NCBI GenBank assembly: GCA_900708905.1
Contig: CAADRB010000017.1
Location: 629,994 to 693,993, forward strand
DNA length: 64,000 nt
Source: Hymenolepis diminuta
Taxonomy: Eukaryota > Platyhelminthes > Cestoda > Cyclophyllidea > Hymenolepididae
Direction of reading: 5' to 3'
The translations under genes and the position numbers were made by a program. Shown here piece by piece: positions 1-13,700 of the stretch. Under the pieces are notes generated by a model. That model worked only from the letters and a program-made list of their open reading frames with translations, searched no databases and was not told the DNA's origin. How positions within the stretch are numbered: position 1 is the first letter of the stretch; each line of letters opens with the position of its first letter.

Positions 1-3000
1 ATTTATCAATCCTGTAGAAAAAAATGTGTAATCAATGGTTAAATTGGCCTCCAAATTAAATAATATCTAAAACAGTTTATTTACCAAATGTTTATTGATA
101 CATTTCGCAATTAATTAGGAAATCAACTAATTCTAAAAATTGTTCCTTTCATAATTTATATGCGAAAAGCATACAACTAGACATATTTTTCGCTTTTAAA
201 AAATATTAAGACGCTTTAATAAACTCAAATTTTATAATACAGTGCATTTTGTGAGAAAATTATGAATAAAATGCCAAATCAAAGGGGGTTATTTATCGTT
301 GGATAATACCAGTAGTAGAAAACACATACAAGTTTCCACAATTTATCGTAACTTAAATGAATCGATGGGGTGTCAATTACTTATCAAAATTTTTCTTCTT
401 TTTTATACATTGATTTCAACCATAATATTTAATATTAGCTACTTAACATCCATTTACTATTTTTTAAATTTCACTGGCATCAAATAACACATACAAGACA
501 CGCAATTGTTCCGATAGCTTAATTTGTAATTGCTTGAAGGCATTTGCATATTTTCGCTTTCCTACTCTCCTTCCTTTCTTCTTTCCTTTCTGAATGAAAA
601 TAAAGTTTTATGTGAAGTTTATGGTTAACATTGTCATTACAATGATAGTATTGCATGAAATACTCTCAAACTAAAACATGGCAGATCATTTAAAAAAGAT
701 TTAGCATCATATTCAAGTTATGTATAAAACCCCGAAATGTATTTAGTGCCAATCTATTTCCATTTTAAGCACGGACATGAAGCAATGAAACGACCCCGTA
801 CTATGAAGGAACTCTTTGCATTCTATTTCGATGAACTCGGTAACTATGGATTTTAATCGCGTAAGTGTGTCTATCAGTTTTACTCGACAGATTTTCGAAA
901 TTGGTAATAATAATAATATAAAAGCAATGGTGAGAACATATCCATTTTACTTTTTTAGAGCGACAAAAAACAACTGTTTGAACTTATAAATTTTTTTATT
1001 GCAACGCTAATTAGTCATCTTCTTTCATTGAATTTAAATTGAGTTGGTATGCGAATTTCTTGTGTAAAATATTATAAATCAATATGTGCTCGCGTCTTTC
1101 ATAACAGTAAAGGGTGTATCTTCGGTAACGAATGACTTATTAAGGGGTAAATATATATGGTGCATTAAATTATCTGGTAGGCACTAGTTCTAGTTGTGAT
1201 GAGAATGACTACTTATTGATAAGAAAAATTTCAGTGGAGTATTCATGAAAAAAGGAGATGAAATTTGTTCTTTCATATAATATATATTATAGCTATTAAT
1301 TGTCAAATGCCATGCACATGATTCTGTCTAATTATAATTCATATTATTCAGATGCAGGGCAAGAGATTATTGAGCCTTCTACTGAAATTTTCCTGATATT
1401 AGGCTTCTAACTGAAAACATGAGGTCCTTAAATTCCTTAAGAATATTTAAGTTAGAAATCGAATTGAAGACATAATATTAGTACTGAAGAACCGGGAGCA
1501 GGATGCGTTAACTTCATCGGTAAATAGGGAAAAATTGAAGAATGCAGACCAGTGTGGGTGTAGGGCCGACCTAGATATATTCTACGGTTTGAGGAGGATT
1601 TAGCCACTATTGGAAGGTGTTTGCTTCCTTTCGCCCCTGTCTTTCGCAATCCAAACTTCAATCTTTTTTGCTCATATATGGACTGCAGTATGCTTATATT
1701 GACTGGTACATCTTCACGTCCTAATTTTCATATGAGGATATTTTGACGACTGCTCGTCATACGAAGATAGAAAGCAAAACGGTCAACTCTCTCCTTGTGT
1801 ACCATAGTACCCCCGTATAGATGACACGTATGGGGGCCGCTATGTTGAACCAGAACTCTCACTCCTTATGATCTCACCAGCCAATCAGAATGGATTTAGC
1901 CATCCAATCATGTTCCAACCCTTTAATGAGTACCTCCTCCTTATCCGGAAGAAGAACCAAACAGCGTCGAGAAGCGGCAGATACTACCGAGAGGCCAATG
2001 GCGCACGAGCTGCATGGGTCTTCTATACACTTACTCTCTTCACTCTGTCGCTATTTAAGTTCAGACACTTGTATTCTACGACACTGTGTGCCTTTTCTTG
2101 ATTAAATTCCTATTCTACTCAAGTCATTTACACCTGTTTAATATAGCTTCGGGTCTGCTCATGTTAAGTTGATATCTATACCTTGTCCCTCCTTTTCCTA
2201 ATTCCGCTTCCTCTTTTATTCTACCATTAAAACCGTGCTCCTTCTCAACTCTTGGTCTTCTGATTCGAGAATGGCTATTGTGTCTTGCCAAGTTATTAGT
2301 TTTATAGCGAGATAAACCTAAGCCTTTCCTGCTTGGGCTTTACAAATGCGATTACTTCTACTTTATGACTTTAACCATTTCGTACTATCTTCCCTTTTTG
2401 AGTAATTTAGTAATAAGTTCTTATTTAGATCAACCTTTCTACAATGTGTCTATTTAGCGGGTATGCCTGTTAAACCGTCTTGTGAGAGTTTTTTGCTACT
2501 AAGTATTACCAGTCAGCCGGCCAAGATTAAGGCCAACCAATGAGTCCTACTTAAATGACAGAGTAAATTATAGACAGAAATATTTATTTATCAGAGACCG
2601 ATGTTAACTTGATAATGTAGGTTCACATTAATCAAACGCAAATAGATCTATCAGCATATTATTGTCTGACAATCCTATTACCGATCAGAATGCGTAATGG
2701 TTGTCTGGGTGTGCAAATAGGATAGGTCCAAAAAGACGAGTAAAAGACGACAAGAAAATGAATGTAGTTAATACGTAGTGGTGAAGATTAAACCTGAACA
2801 GTCTATGTATTTAATACTAGCAGATATACACCTAAAGATATCCCCACTTTTCAGAAATTTAAAAGCAAAAATTATAATTTACTTGTATAAATGTATTAAA
2901 AAATGAAAGGTAACATCAAGTGTACGTCATTATCTGGCCATCCGTTGAATTTCAAGGCATTTTTGCATGCGCACACAACTTTGAACAGTATTAACAAGTT

Positions 3001-4500
3001 CACGAATAAACAGATTCTAACTGTCATACAAAGGGAGCTAAGAATGCCATAATGATGGATGAAGTGACTGTTTACAGCTGATCCTATTGAATGGTATTTT
3101 TATTTTCAAATGATAAAACATGCAATATGAATTTTTTTAAATTAAAGTCGCAAATTGTTGGCAGTTTGAGACTAAGCCGTCACAGCAGTATCGATAAAGC
3201 TCCAGTTGACTCGAATCCACCCGAGAAAATGTTGAAATTCTGCTACAACTTTGAGTCAAAAATCCCGTAAATCCACCAAAATATCAAAAAGAGAAGAGAA
3301 GAAAAATGAAAGAATTCCAAAGATTTTTTGCTTAAAACAGGTGAGTGAAATTATGATCAAAGATGAATTAAGTATCATTAAAATAAATATTCACATTTGT
3401 TTATACAGGCGGTAAAAAGGTTTTAGCGTATTTCGAACAAAGTGAAGGAAAACATAAGATGAAATGTTATTTTCATCAAGGTGAAATATGTAATAGTTTT
3501 CTCTTCTACCTTTAAGGCAATTGGATGAGGCTATTTTTAGGGAAAAGAGGCTTTTTATAATGTGGACGAGTGAAAGTCAGGTCACGATCGGATTAGTGAC
3601 AAATTTGTTCATTATTATATCAAAACGGAGTGTACTCGCATTCTGATAAGAATGACAGATGAAGTAACATATTCATTCCATGACAAATAAAAAGCATGCA
3701 AACGCAGGGGCAAGTAAAATAGCAAATAAGTGATATGACAGGGCGGGGTCGAGAAGGCGTAGAGAAAGAGTCTTGCGCTATTTAAATTCTGAGTGCAATG
3801 AGTTATCCCTGTAGTTCATTGTGCAATGCACTAATATTGCGAATTTAAGATTCACGGTTTGATACCATGTGCTGCAATATTAAAAGTCGATTTTTCAACA
3901 CTAGATATTGATGACCATATGCAGAATTACTAAACAAGAGAAAAAATATGGACTCTACAATCTTGAATCATATTTGTTGCTGTTCTATTAACCTGGCTCT
4001 TGACATTTATAAAGTAATCACCAGGATGCACCATCTTAATTCACTGGATTTTTCTTACAGTCAAGAAAATGAAACTGACAATGATATTGTTATTTGTCTA
4101 CTTTTCTACGATTAATTGATGATGAATATGACTTATTATCATGTATTTGTCTTAAACTTAAGGAATTAAGTTCTCAAATAAAATTTGGCAGTTCTTTAGT
4201 AAATTTTATAATCTTATCACCTGTTGTTAATTGAATATGAAATTTTTATTGTAGAATAAAGCAAAGTATATTTGCTCCTTCGAGAATAATGCCTATCGTT
4301 ATTATGAATAATTAAATCTCATCTCAGTATGTTAGTATTAAAAGGTGGAAATATGTTTCAAAGCTTGGAACAGCACCACTTTGCACTTATTCATACATTC
4401 ATGAATGATTATTGAATCAGATATGAATGACGCATGCGAATAGACATTTGACTCTGATTGAAGGCGTTCTCTTCAAATCTACTGCACTCATAAGATGAGA
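1..4500. other. Upstream intergenic DNA
   Basis: AT-rich with no credible gene. The only structure I can support is repeat family B copy 1. Small frames at 299-487 and 1452-1661 have no motif, good start or splice context. Confidence 0.5.
1826..2015 (+). repeat. Dispersed repeat family B, copy 1
   Basis: Aligns by eye with 32606-32790: both run TTATGATCT(C/T)ACC...CAGAATGG or CCGGAATGG, through TGAGT(A/C)CCTCCT, to GGAAGAAGAACCAA(A/C)CAGCGTC. Short frames here are not coding. Probably a fragment of an old mobile element; class unknown. Confidence 0.6.
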
Positions 4501-4564
4501 GCAAGAGTCAGAGAGCCACTTTTCCATAATGGCCCTGGTGCCTTGCTCACAATACCAAGCGTTC

Positions 4565-4590
4565 TCATTGGTTAGTTATCCTGCCAATGA
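4565..4590 (+). promoter_or_regulatory. Inverted pair of CCAAT boxes upstream of the plakin-like gene
   Basis: TCATTGG at 4565-4571 and CCAATGA at 4584-4590 form a perfect 7-bp inverted repeat about 205-230 bp before the start codon. CCAAT boxes bind NF-Y in animals. The block around 4500-4700 is also less AT-rich than its surroundings. No clear TATA box is visible. The transcription start is unknown, and a 5' UTR exon further upstream or spliced-leader addition cannot be excluded. Confidence 0.35.
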
Positions 4591-4793
4591 GCGCAATTTA
4601 ATGTGTTTGCTCCCACCAAGACCCCCACCATCAAGAGATCCAGCTTTTCTCACATCACTTTTGCTGCAAACGAGACATTGTCGCGTCACTTCACAATCAA
4701 GAGAGATATTAATTTCAAAAGGAGTTTTTAATATCTAATTTGTACTCTGCATCAATTTTGAAATCCAATTGCAATTTGGAAAAGCTTTAACAA

Positions 4794-7700
4794 ATGGCTG
4801 CAGGTATACACTTATAATTTTTCTGTTAAAATAAAATGCTAATAATAATTTTATTATCGTTAAAAGTAATGCTATTAATTAACTTATTAAAAATTGTACT
4901 ATTATATTTATAAGTGCAAGTTACATGGAAATGTTAAACATTTATTTATATTCCTTCCATATTTTTAAATATTTTATTAACCAACTTTATGTCGGCGGAG
5001 TTTTCCACTTTAAATATTGAGAATCATGAAGTTTGTTTTTAAACTTGACTTTTATGGCAGAGATTTCTTCGTTAAAATTGAGCAATCACAAATGATAAAA
5101 ACAAATATTGTGATAGAAAAACAATGAATCACAAAATTAAAAAATACAATGAACCAGTAATAATATGGCTTCTATTTTATTTGAAATTGTGTTTTCGTAA
5201 TCACCCCGCAAGTAAATTCCCATAACTAAGCACATCAAACCAAACGGTTTTGAAATTGAAAGAATTTGACAAAATAATAACCACTTGTTTGGTAAAAGGG
5301 GCTCAAGATATAAATATGAGACAGAAAGTGTTATTTTTGCTTTTGAAATTTGTTTATCTCGATTTAAAAATAATCCATAATTTTGCACCTAATTTTCAGC
5401 TGTCGCGACCATTGATCGCCAATTAGCGGATTATAAAGTAAGTCAGACTCCATCGATAACACCCAAAGTCAGTCATATTAACTTATCTTTATTAAAATAG
5501 TCTGAGGTGATGAATTTACTAAAAAGTTTCATATGTAAAGCCACATCTTACTAAGAGATCACCCATTTTTCGAGAGACATTATTTAAAATTTCAAAAATA
5601 ACTTTTAAAATGAGTCACGCATTTCAGTGCCACTTCCTCAGTTTGTTTAAAATAGAACTTGACGTCAGTTATGAGGGTGTCAAAAGTCTTCTATAGCTTT
5701 TATTTATTTAGAATTGTTTAATATATCATTTTTGACTGTGAGTGTGAATTCGTGCCCTCGGTGAGTTCCATTAATAGCAACATCTCCACACAGTTATCTC
5801 TATTACTAAAATGTTTTCAAAACAGTAGAGTTCACTAAATCTTTCACGAGGTCAGTTCTACTAGCTGATCTGTGATCATCCTTTTATCAGCCAAAATTAA
5901 TTGGTTGAATCCATCGTTTTAAACTTGTTGACACTCTTTCTATTCTTCAATCTATCGAGTAAACTCCTCGCAAGATTTTCAGCACTTGTCCTTTAATCTT
6001 AACTCTACTTTTCCTAGGAATTATCAGGGGCCAATTATATTGCTACTCTGAATTAAACTTAGTGGAGATTCGTAAGGAGAAACAGAGGAACGTAAAATTC
6101 GTAAGGATTTGGCATCATTCCTTTACCCAAAATAGGAAGAAGGTGTATATGCGCCGAATTGATTTCATGTGAATCCCGACAGCACAAATCGACATGTGAT
6201 TCAACCTCTCTCTGTCTGTAAAAGAATAATTACACATATAGCGACGTTTTAATCTCATCCAAAGAGTTTGACATTCTAGGAGCAGAAGTAGCAGTGATTA
6301 GAAAGCCTGATGATTGTGTCGTAGAAAATTTCAAATAGTTGTCAACTTTTGCCAGGTCTAGAATGAGACTTACATTTATTAAATGGGCTCCTTGGAATAG
6401 TTAGAATTATAAATTATTTAACACTGTTAAGGTCCTGATTGGATATATTAATTATGCAAACTTAAGTAGAATATAGGTAGTCCAGATACTGTTTATTAAA
6501 CCATGACATGGTTAGAAAACTATTTATGTTGCCATATATATTTAATGACTTATATAAAAATGATATTCTCTTATAATTTGACAGCAAGTTGCGAGCGATC
6601 TCCGCGTCGGAGTAAATCACTTGGCTCTGGATGAGGAAAGACTTCGACAGGAACAATTTCTTCAAGGCCTTGTTGATCTTCAGCATCGTATTTTGGAGGT
6701 AAACTTCCAAATTTATTCTATTTCATATTATGTGAGATCAATTTCTAACGGAAATAGAGTAATAATTTTACCGAATATTAATTCAAACAAACAGATGGCT
6801 TAATATGAAATGAATCTGTTTTTTAATTAAAATTAATTCATTTATTAAACATATCTGCTATTATTTATACTTAATTTATTCCTTCTTATTCAAATATTAT
6901 AGAATGAGAAGTTGAAGGAGCGTTACGGTGATGAAATCGAAGACTTAAAGAATGGAATTCGTTTGAATGCCGATGTTCTTTCTTACTTGAAAAGTATAAC
7001 CAAACTTGAGGGACCGTTTACGGTGAGCAATTGACTGGGGCACTCTGCTTGTCACCGGTTTTTAATTTTCGATTTATATTTAATAATTGTGAGAATTCGC
7101 GCAAAGTGTCATTATTAATAGCTTGTTTTTTTGCAGTTCCATTATGTGGATTCGTTTCCTATGAACATCATATATTTTGCTCCAAAATTCCATATTATTA
7201 ATGAACTTAAAGTTAACAAGGTTCTTTGCAACTATTAACATTTGTTTGTAATATTGAAAATTTAACATCGAGGTAACTGAAAGATATGATGAGAAGAAAA
7301 GGTGCAACGATCAAAGAAATTTATTATTGTGCTTCAAATAGCTTTCAGTTACTGATCAAAGATTGCTGGAGATGTTTAGACCTTGACAAAGGACCATTCT
7401 ACCAGAGATTCTAAACCTTTAAAGGAAGGGATAAAAGAGGAATTCGACAAACGTATAAATTATCACATCGTACTTCATTCTCCCTTCTTTTAATGCTGTA
7501 TTTTAATATTACAGAGCTTCGTTTCAAACTGGAATTCTTTATGTGACTTTTAACTAATCAATATTGAGCCTAATTACACAAGGATGAGTCCCTTGCCAAA
7601 GACATCACTTATAAAACATTTACGAATTTATAGATCATAATGACAGTTCTAAACAGAAAAAGTCAGTAGAAATCTAGCAAGTGTGAAGTTGTTCTCGATT

Positions 7701-10700
7701 CAACAGATCGTAGTTGACATTATCTTCTTTTGAAAATGGAAATGAAGGATTAGTATTGTTTTTTTATTATTAATTACATATAAAAAATGCAGTTTGAAGT
7801 TGGTTAGAGATATATGATTCGGACGAGTGGGAGTTTTAAAATTAATATTGCAAATTTAAAGAATTCAATCTTTTAAAATAATGGGTTTCTCTTCATGCAA
7901 TTATAGACGCCCGCTATCTGAGGCTGTAAGAAATTACTTTTTTAAATAGATGATTTCGAATATATACGAGAAAAAACTGAATTCACGGGCAACTTTTCAT
8001 TCGACGATCTTTAAGTTTATTTCCACCTTAAAATTGGCCTTCAAATATATCAAGTCGACCAGATTCAGAAGGTGGACTAGTAATTCTCCTTTCTTCAATT
8101 TTTACAAATTCATTAGTATTCTCTTTTCTGCTCTTTTAGGAGCTAACCAACAAAATTGCTCAAGCTGCAGTTGCAGCAAGTTCACCAAACATTGCTCCTC
8201 AAACAGTTTTCGCAAATAAAGTGGGTTAAAATCATCACCATTTCAATTCTCTAATAATTTGATGTGATATCTGATCATTTCTTTCACTTCAGGCCTTAAC
8301 CGAGAATGTTAACAACTGCTGGGAGTATATTGCTCAACTGTCTGCTATTACTCAAATTCATTTGAGGGATGCCGCATCCTATCATCAGGTTAGTATATTT
8401 ATCATTATTAAACTGCTTATTTTATTATTCTTCATATCATGACGTTGACTATTTTCACGACCAGTTCCATCATATGGCCAATGAGATTGATGCTCATATT
8501 GACAAAGTGATTGGATTGGCTGAAATGAAAATGTTGCTCTTCGATCCTCAAGGGACAGTCGACGAAGCTGTTCTTCTTGCCCAAGAACTTGAAGTATATC
8601 ACTTCTAGCATACTAATAACTAGCCTATTAGTACCATGACTGTAAATTTGATTTATTTCCTTCCATTTTATTATTAGAGCGATCATGTCGAATTGGCTCG
8701 AACTTGGGAGCAGACATGTCAACTTACGGAAATGGCACGCCATCTGAAGTCAGTTCAAAACCGATTAGCTCGAGTGGTCTCAGGTCGGACAGTTGATACA
8801 CCCTCTACTATGGCTCAGAAAATTGTCATGGTGAAGGCTCTCATCAATCTCTCCGGTCCTGATTTTGCTATTCGAAAGGGTGAGGAGATGATTCTCATGA
8901 ATAATGAAAATCCCAATTTCTGGAGAGTAAAGACTACCTTTGGTGAACGCGAAGTACCTTCTCTCATGTTTTCAACTATGGGTCAAAACCAGGAGGAAGT
9001 TTTCAAAGCAAATAGGTAAGATTAATTGCAAGATTTCATTCGGATTACTCATAGCTTTAAACATTTTGAACTTAATTTTAGTAAACGATTTATTTTAAGA
9101 CTTGATGTGAAATATTAGCTAATAGCGAGCGTAATTCAAGTACGGAATGGCGGTGAAAAAGACTTGATGAAATATTTCTTATCTAAAAAAAGAGGTGTCA
9201 TCATATTTGGTAGGACTTTTAAAGAATGGGGGTGTGGAGAGCTTTTATTTTAGCGCACTCTTCAGATATTGCGTCAGTTCAAAATCGATTTCAAAAGATG
9301 CTGTCAGTTAAACAAAGTTATATTGCTCATCCGAGTCTATCCGATGCTTAGTCAAATAGCTGAAAAAATTACGATGACATCAACTATTCACAGTGTAAGG
9401 TCTCTTGAAATAAAGATGCCCGTAATCATTATAGCGAAAACATAGCCTTGAGTGAACGCAGCTTAAAGAACTCTGCTAACTGAAAAATGTTATCTCCTGT
9501 CTCTGCTACGTTAGAATGTAAGCTACGGAATATCATATAGGATCATTTGCCTTCTCACTCATTGGAAGAAAATAAATTGAAGTGGTAAGACTGACCCTTC
9601 TTGATTAAATAATATCAGTCAATAAGTGAAGAACATCGTAGACAGGCGACGAATCGTGAAATTTGAATTTTGGAACATGAACTGCCCATTTAGTAAATAT
9701 TGTACAGCCCGACTCTAACAAAGAAATGGAATAAGACTCTTTTATACCGTGACGTTGCTCTATGTATCTTTTTGATCCGCTACCATTTGTCATTTCCTAG
9801 ACTTACTGTTAACCAATTTCAGTTGATTTCAAAAAGCAAAAAGTGTAAAAATTTTTGAAAACTGTGAATAATAATAATAACCCAAAGTAAGGAAAAGTGT
9901 TTTTATAATATTCATTGTGGTAAAGAAACTGCCTAACATTAAATCCAGTAAACGAAAAAATGGAGGGAATCGAAAAGAAATCGTGAGTTAAGTCGAGGTA
10001 TCATTTGATTTTTGGATTCAGGTTGTATATCATTTACTTAATGGGTAGTTCGCGTCCCAAAACTTAAAATTTCGTGATTCGTCACCTGGACTACTGAGTA
10101 AATTCTGTAGATCGATTCAAAGAACTTATTATCCGGTTGTTTAATTATGAAGCTCCATCTTGTTACTTCGATTTATTCATTCTTTCAAAGCCTGAGAATG
10201 CAGAATATTCCTACGAGATATTAAACATCTTAACATAATTATAATGTAACAGGGATGAAATAGCAATTTTCGAAGAAATTAATAAATAAATTCGATAATT
10301 AAAATTGCTTGATTTATGAATGGTTCAAATGGTATCAAAGTGAAATGGGTCTAAGACGTCACCTATAAAAATATCATCCTCAATAATTACTCAGCAAGAG
10401 CACATTCAGTCGGAGTTGCAAAAAGCCTGAACTATTAGGCTTGGCTTCAAAACAGTACTACTTTGTGTCATTGTTTCGGTTTTAAGATAAACCACGAGCT
10501 TTATATATCGTAAACTCAAGGCTTGAAAGCTGTACCCCGGCTTTTTAACTTGCTCTGCATCTGTATGAGGTCTCATCTTCTAATGCAATATTCGGAGATG
10601 TTCGATTTCATAAATTCCGATTTTAATTGATTCAAAATATATCTGATCATTTTTATTAATAAATGATCTCTGCAATTGTCTTTTTAAAGATAATGGAATT

Positions 10701-13700
10701 AGGGCGGTTTCAAATAGCTAGATTGACACATCTTCTGAGCTAGTTCTCAGACAGCGAGATTCAATAAGGAAGGTGGTGTCATAGAATTCGTTTTCAGCAG
10801 CATTAAACATGACGGAGTGAAAAAAATTGTACAATTTTATATGTTAGAGATGCATCTAGCTGCGAGGACCAAAAAGGTTGTCTGTATAATAGTTGGATGA
10901 GTGAAAGGGTATAATGTACCACTAAATTCCGTCAGTAGAAATAATTTAGGAGCCCAAACAAATCAGACTAGATATCCCCTTACATGAATGATGATCTTCC
11001 TGAAAGTTAGCCGAGTTTCCCAAATGAGAAGACTAAGAGTTGATTTGGAACATATGTATATTGGGCAAAAGGAAGAATTGAAAATAAGAGGGGAAAGAAG
11101 CAAGCGTCAGCGCTGAGTGAGTGGAAACGGGTTGTAATAAACAGGTCAAATTAATTGGCAATCGAAACTGAGTAAACCCATGAACTAATACGTGAGTTCG
11201 ATAGGGTTATATAAATTTACTCCCGCATATTCAAGTGATAGTTCACGTTTTGTGCAATTGAGTGATAGATAATGTGGATTTAGTTGGTCGTCATCTGTCG
11301 ATACCATTCTATCCTCAGATAGCTAAGAGGCAGTTAACTAAGTCCCGGTTAAGCTTTTTTTTAATATAGCGGAGCTATTAAATTTTACCCTAGTGTTCTC
11401 TGGGCTTTTGTATGCAACTTATCTCATTTAAATAACAATAAAACTTGTTTCAATACTAATTTGTGTTATATTTAAATTCTCAGTCTTCAAAAGAAATGCA
11501 TCTCTGATTGGAAGCGAGTACTGGAACGTACCAAGGGCAAACTAGTCAAGTACTACACCACCCTCTTTGAACGCTACTGCCAAAATGATGTGAGTAACAT
11601 ATTTGTACGAATTATTTTCTTTATTTCAGTTAGATTTTATAAATTCTATGTTTACAACACAAATTTACTTCGATATGAATTTGATATGAAATTAAATTAG
11701 ACTGTTGGAGTTAAAATAACGACTAACGGTTTACAGGTTACAAATTACAACAATCGTGGAGCAGAACACCAAGAGTTGATTAGACCAAAGTATATTCAAG
11801 GGACCCACAACGAGTTTGAAACGAGTGAGAGAGAGGGAGATGGGGGGGGGGTTGGGGGAGCGTAATGAGGAAGAGAGGAGATGATGAGGAAGCGTAGGAA
11901 CCGGTAACTGACGAGTGTGCGTCACTGTTGAGTGGAAAACAAAGATAGCTTTATATGAGTTTCTTGGAGAGGACGCCGCGAGAACATGAGCCCAGATGTA
12001 CTTTTTAAGGTGAAACGAGGCTGTTATAGAAAGAGGGGATAGATGGACGCGTTTAGACATGTCAGACAGGGGTTATATGTCATAGGGACATAAAAGACAT
12101 CATTGCAGTTTCGTGGACGAAAAACCGAAGTATTGTCATGAAAAATGCGAATAAAAGGTAATTCTGGAAATGCAGGGAGAGTTATCCTTCAAGATACATT
12201 TCAGTAGCGTAGGGCTTTCAAATTATTCAAATAATTAAAAAATGCCAAGATTTTGTGATTTTTCATATTAAAAGAAATAATTTTGTACTATGATTTAAAA
12301 AGGGATTTTAGATACTCTGATTATTAAATAAACAATTTCAAGACGAAGTTATTTGGTAAACTTGCGGATTTTGAAGTATAATAATATGATTAGTTTAATA
12401 TAATATGTAATATAATTTCTATTACAATGAGGAAACTGAACATGAAATATTTTGGAAACAGCTTTAAATTATTTCCTGTAAATAATTTTTCCCTTTTTTC
12501 ATTCTTAAAAACCCGGAGCTTAAACAGAAATAAATTGATTACATACGTGTTTGGAATACAACCCGAGAAGTCAAAAGGCAGAAAATTACCTTCGAACACT
12601 TCTAAGGCAGATATCCTCATTGAAAAACCCTTATGGAATGATATTATATCCCTTTTTCGTTACTGATTAGAGCATTGTACTTATAAGACGGAAAAACCTT
12701 CGAAGTTGGCTCGTAAACTTGCTGGACCGAAGGGAAACACACATATCCGCACTCAGAGTGGAAAAATCAGCCAAACATGGAGAAACTTGGCTCCCACCTT
12801 GTCTTTCGTCCGATGTGGAGGATTGTTGTCATCAAGGCAACAGGCTCACATCCTCTCACCCTTTATGCTTTTGACATTTCATGGTCCTTATTTTCATCTT
12901 TCACTCATTTTATAGAATTTGTATCATTCATATTTGATTTTCCTAATCTATTCATAGTAAAGACCTATTTAGACCAGGCTTCCTATAACTTTCGTATCTT
13001 AGTCTTAGCGGCCAACTTATTTACCTCGGAAGTCAGTCATTGGTGCGAACTCAGTAAAGAGAATAATCAACCGTACTTGTTGTTGCTGATTAACAAAGAA
13101 ATGAGCGGGGAGAGAGGGTCTAAGTTGATACTAATCTATCTAACATGAGTATAGGAAAAATTCGTTCATCAATAAACGAACTATTATGGTATGATACAAA
13201 TTTGGACCACTCAAAGAGTATATTTGGGGAATCTTTCATTTTCATACCAAAAGACCTTTAATCGAGTCATCTTTTAACGAATTGACATCGAGTGTTCAGA
13301 TGTTGTTCAATACTATTCTGGGATCAAAGAATGGTTCTAAGTAAAGAACTAATAATTTATGAGACTTTAACATTCTAATCAATACTTTTATTATTTTTCC
13401 TTTTTACAGACCATTTATTTCGCCCACGAAGATGCGATGAACGATTTCCTTGATGATTTGGATTCCATCCTTATCGCACCAAATTACGACAGTGGAATTC
13501 TTTATCGAGCATACCATAAATTCACCAATACCCTGATGCTCCTCTCTCGTATGTTAACTTTTCATTTAATTTTAAAAATGGTTAAAATTTCTAATCCTGG
13601 TTAAAAAATTTCGTCCGTTCATTTCTGCGATGCCTTGAATCAATACCTCTAACAGGAAAATTCACAATCTTAAGCTGCTAACACTGCTAACCTAAGATAG

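Larger units (their letters stand above)
11590..13409 (+). other. Intron 9 of the plakin-like gene (1820 bp)
   Basis: GTGAGT..TACAG. Holds family A copy 1 and family B copy 4. The frame at 12777-13148 overlaps the repeat and is not supported as a gene. Confidence 0.8.

Noticed and set aside
4529..4738. 69-codon plus-strand frame starting with ATG just before the plakin gene
   Set aside because: It overlaps the likely promoter and 5' UTR with CCAAT boxes, is out of frame with the plakin start, and has no recognisable domain. A short upstream ORF is possible but unsupported.
9605..9793. Minus-strand frame resembling frames at 28209-28400
   Set aside because: Both lie in repeat family E and the resemblance is due to the repeat; the frame is not preserved in the third copy.
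12777..13148. 123-codon plus-strand frame in intron 9
   Set aside because: Its first half is inverted repeat family B; hydrophobic chance sequence follows. No motif.
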